NCBI GenBank assembly: GCA_020026195.1
Contig: JAHHQW010000028.1
Span: 1-31,231 of the forward strand
Direction: 5' to 3'
DNA length: 31,231 nucleotides
DNA from: Prevotella sp.
GTDB taxonomy: Bacteria > Bacteroidota > Bacteroidia > Bacteroidales > Bacteroidaceae
The translations under genes were made by a program, and so were the position numbers. The notes beneath the pieces are model-generated. The model had not been told where the DNA came from. It saw only the letters and a program-made list of their open reading frames with translations, and searched no databases. Of this stretch, positions 30,876 to 31,231 are shown piece after piece (position 1 is the first letter of the stretch; every line of letters begins with the position of its first letter).

Positions 30876-31231
30876 ATGAAAATATTACATCTACTTGGTC
30901 TACTACTTTTAGTAATTACTACTGTATCGTGTGATTCACATATCGATGTACCTGATACAAGTGTTAAAGTCGGTCATATTCTTTGTACAGATGGCAATGT
31001 CATGTCATTGAACGAATATGTACAAAGCAAAGAGAAAGCTATAGCTGTAGTCTTTTATCTCAACCATGACACCTCAGTTCAAGGAAATGGTTTCGCCGTA
31101 TATCTACAAGACATCCATCCCCAGGCATTCGCTGATAGTTTAGGAGTGAAGCAAGGCACATCTGGTGATGTCGAAGCTTATGACGGTAATGAGAATACTT
31201 ATGCTCTTTTAAATGCAAGAGAAACGGAATC
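30876..31231 (+). CDS. Transfer-operon lipoprotein, cut by the window edge
   Basis: The visible 118 residues start with a lipoprotein signal peptide (lipobox TVSC, Cys at residue 20). A domain with VGHILCTDGNVMSLNEYV, AVVFYLNHD, AFADSLGVKQGTSGD and DGNENTY follows. I have seen similar lipoproteins near the end of Bacteroides transfer operons (from memory, not named). It should be anchored in a membrane facing the periplasm or cell surface. It begins 6 bp after traO. The 3' end lies outside the window, so length and any further domains are unknown. Confidence 0.8.
   Translation, partial: MKILHLLGLLLLVITTVSCDSHIDVPDTSVKVGHILCTDGNVMSLNEYVQSKEKAIAVVFYLNHDTSVQGNGFAVYLQDIHPQAFADSLGVKQGTSGDVEAYDGNENTYALLNARETE

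Larger units (their letters stand above)
11378..31231 (+). mobile_element. Integrative and conjugative element (left part)
   Basis: From the mnmE stop to the window edge every gene is on the plus strand, and base composition turns noticeably more AT-rich than in the host genes. The order is tyrosine recombinase, two unknown genes, two excisionase-type HTH genes, RepA-like ATPase, primase, and a TraE-to-TraO conjugation operon of the CTnDOT type. Missing from the visible part are the relaxase, coupling protein, accessory cargo and the right attachment site. The left boundary is uncertain by a few tens of bases around 11,360-11,420. Confidence 0.9.

Noticed and set aside
11378..31231. Prophage
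   Set aside because: Integrase, HTH and primase genes could fit a phage, but no capsid, terminase, tail or lysis genes occur and a complete-looking conjugation operon follows.
1..31231. tRNA, rRNA or insertion sequences
   Set aside because: No cloverleaf-like sequence, rRNA segment or transposase with terminal repeats was recognised on reading; short RNAs could still be missed without a covariance search.

Overview
The window looks like a chromosome segment of a Bacteroidales bacterium, probably Prevotellaceae, carrying the left part of an integrated conjugative element. The evidence is Bacteroidetes-type promoters (TTTG-N19-21-TAnnTTTG), signal peptides cleaved before Gln (A|Q), a Bacteroides-style TraE-TraO transfer operon and almost no Shine-Dalgarno sequences. 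The genus is inferred from gene content and style, not from a marker gene.

Host part, 1 to about 11,377. Genes on the minus strand are an unrecognised 194-residue protein, an ElaA-like acetyltransferase, a tightly packed operon for the late steps of cobalamin assembly (cobU-cobT-cobS-cobO-cobC) led by a cytoplasmic GH13 alpha-glucanase, and fabD. Genes on the plus strand are an exported PD40 beta-propeller protein, a uridine-phosphorylase-type enzyme and mnmE (tRNA wobble-uridine GTPase). The cob enzymes activate cobinamide, attach the lower ligand base and adenosylate cobalt.

Element part, about 11,378 to beyond 31,231. The DNA becomes visibly more AT-rich right after the intact mnmE stop codon. 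A tyrosine recombinase follows 255 bp later, with a large palindrome and a GGGACAAA repeat cluster in its promoter and leader. The mnmE 3' end is the same place used by SGI1-type islands in enterobacteria. Next come two unrecognised genes (the second with a TTG start or a frameshifted N-terminus), a 12-bp tandem repeat block with a strong hairpin, two paralogous excisionase-type HTH genes, a RepA-like ATPase and a zinc-less CHC2/Toprim primase. The last four genes and the repeats suggest excision control plus replication of the excised form.

After a strong terminator, a repeat-rich promoter region precedes a long same-strand transfer operon. It encodes a membrane-anchored acidic protein, two TraE-like pilin candidates, TraF (VirB3-like), TraG (VirB4 ATPase), three unfamiliar exported proteins sharing a C-terminal Arg-Trp motif, TraJ (VirB6-like), TraK (VirB8-like), TraL, TraM (VirB10-like), TraN (VirB9-like), TraO (outer membrane) and a truncated lipoprotein. 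Together these would build the envelope-spanning conjugation channel. No relaxase, coupling protein, oriT or right attachment site could be identified, so those must lie beyond the window.

The parts least explained by known systems are the three-protein exported cassette between TraG and TraJ, the TATGATTTT operator array upstream of the transfer operon, the GGGACAAA array at the integrase, and the iteron-like block. No CRISPR array, rRNA, tRNA or insertion sequence was seen.
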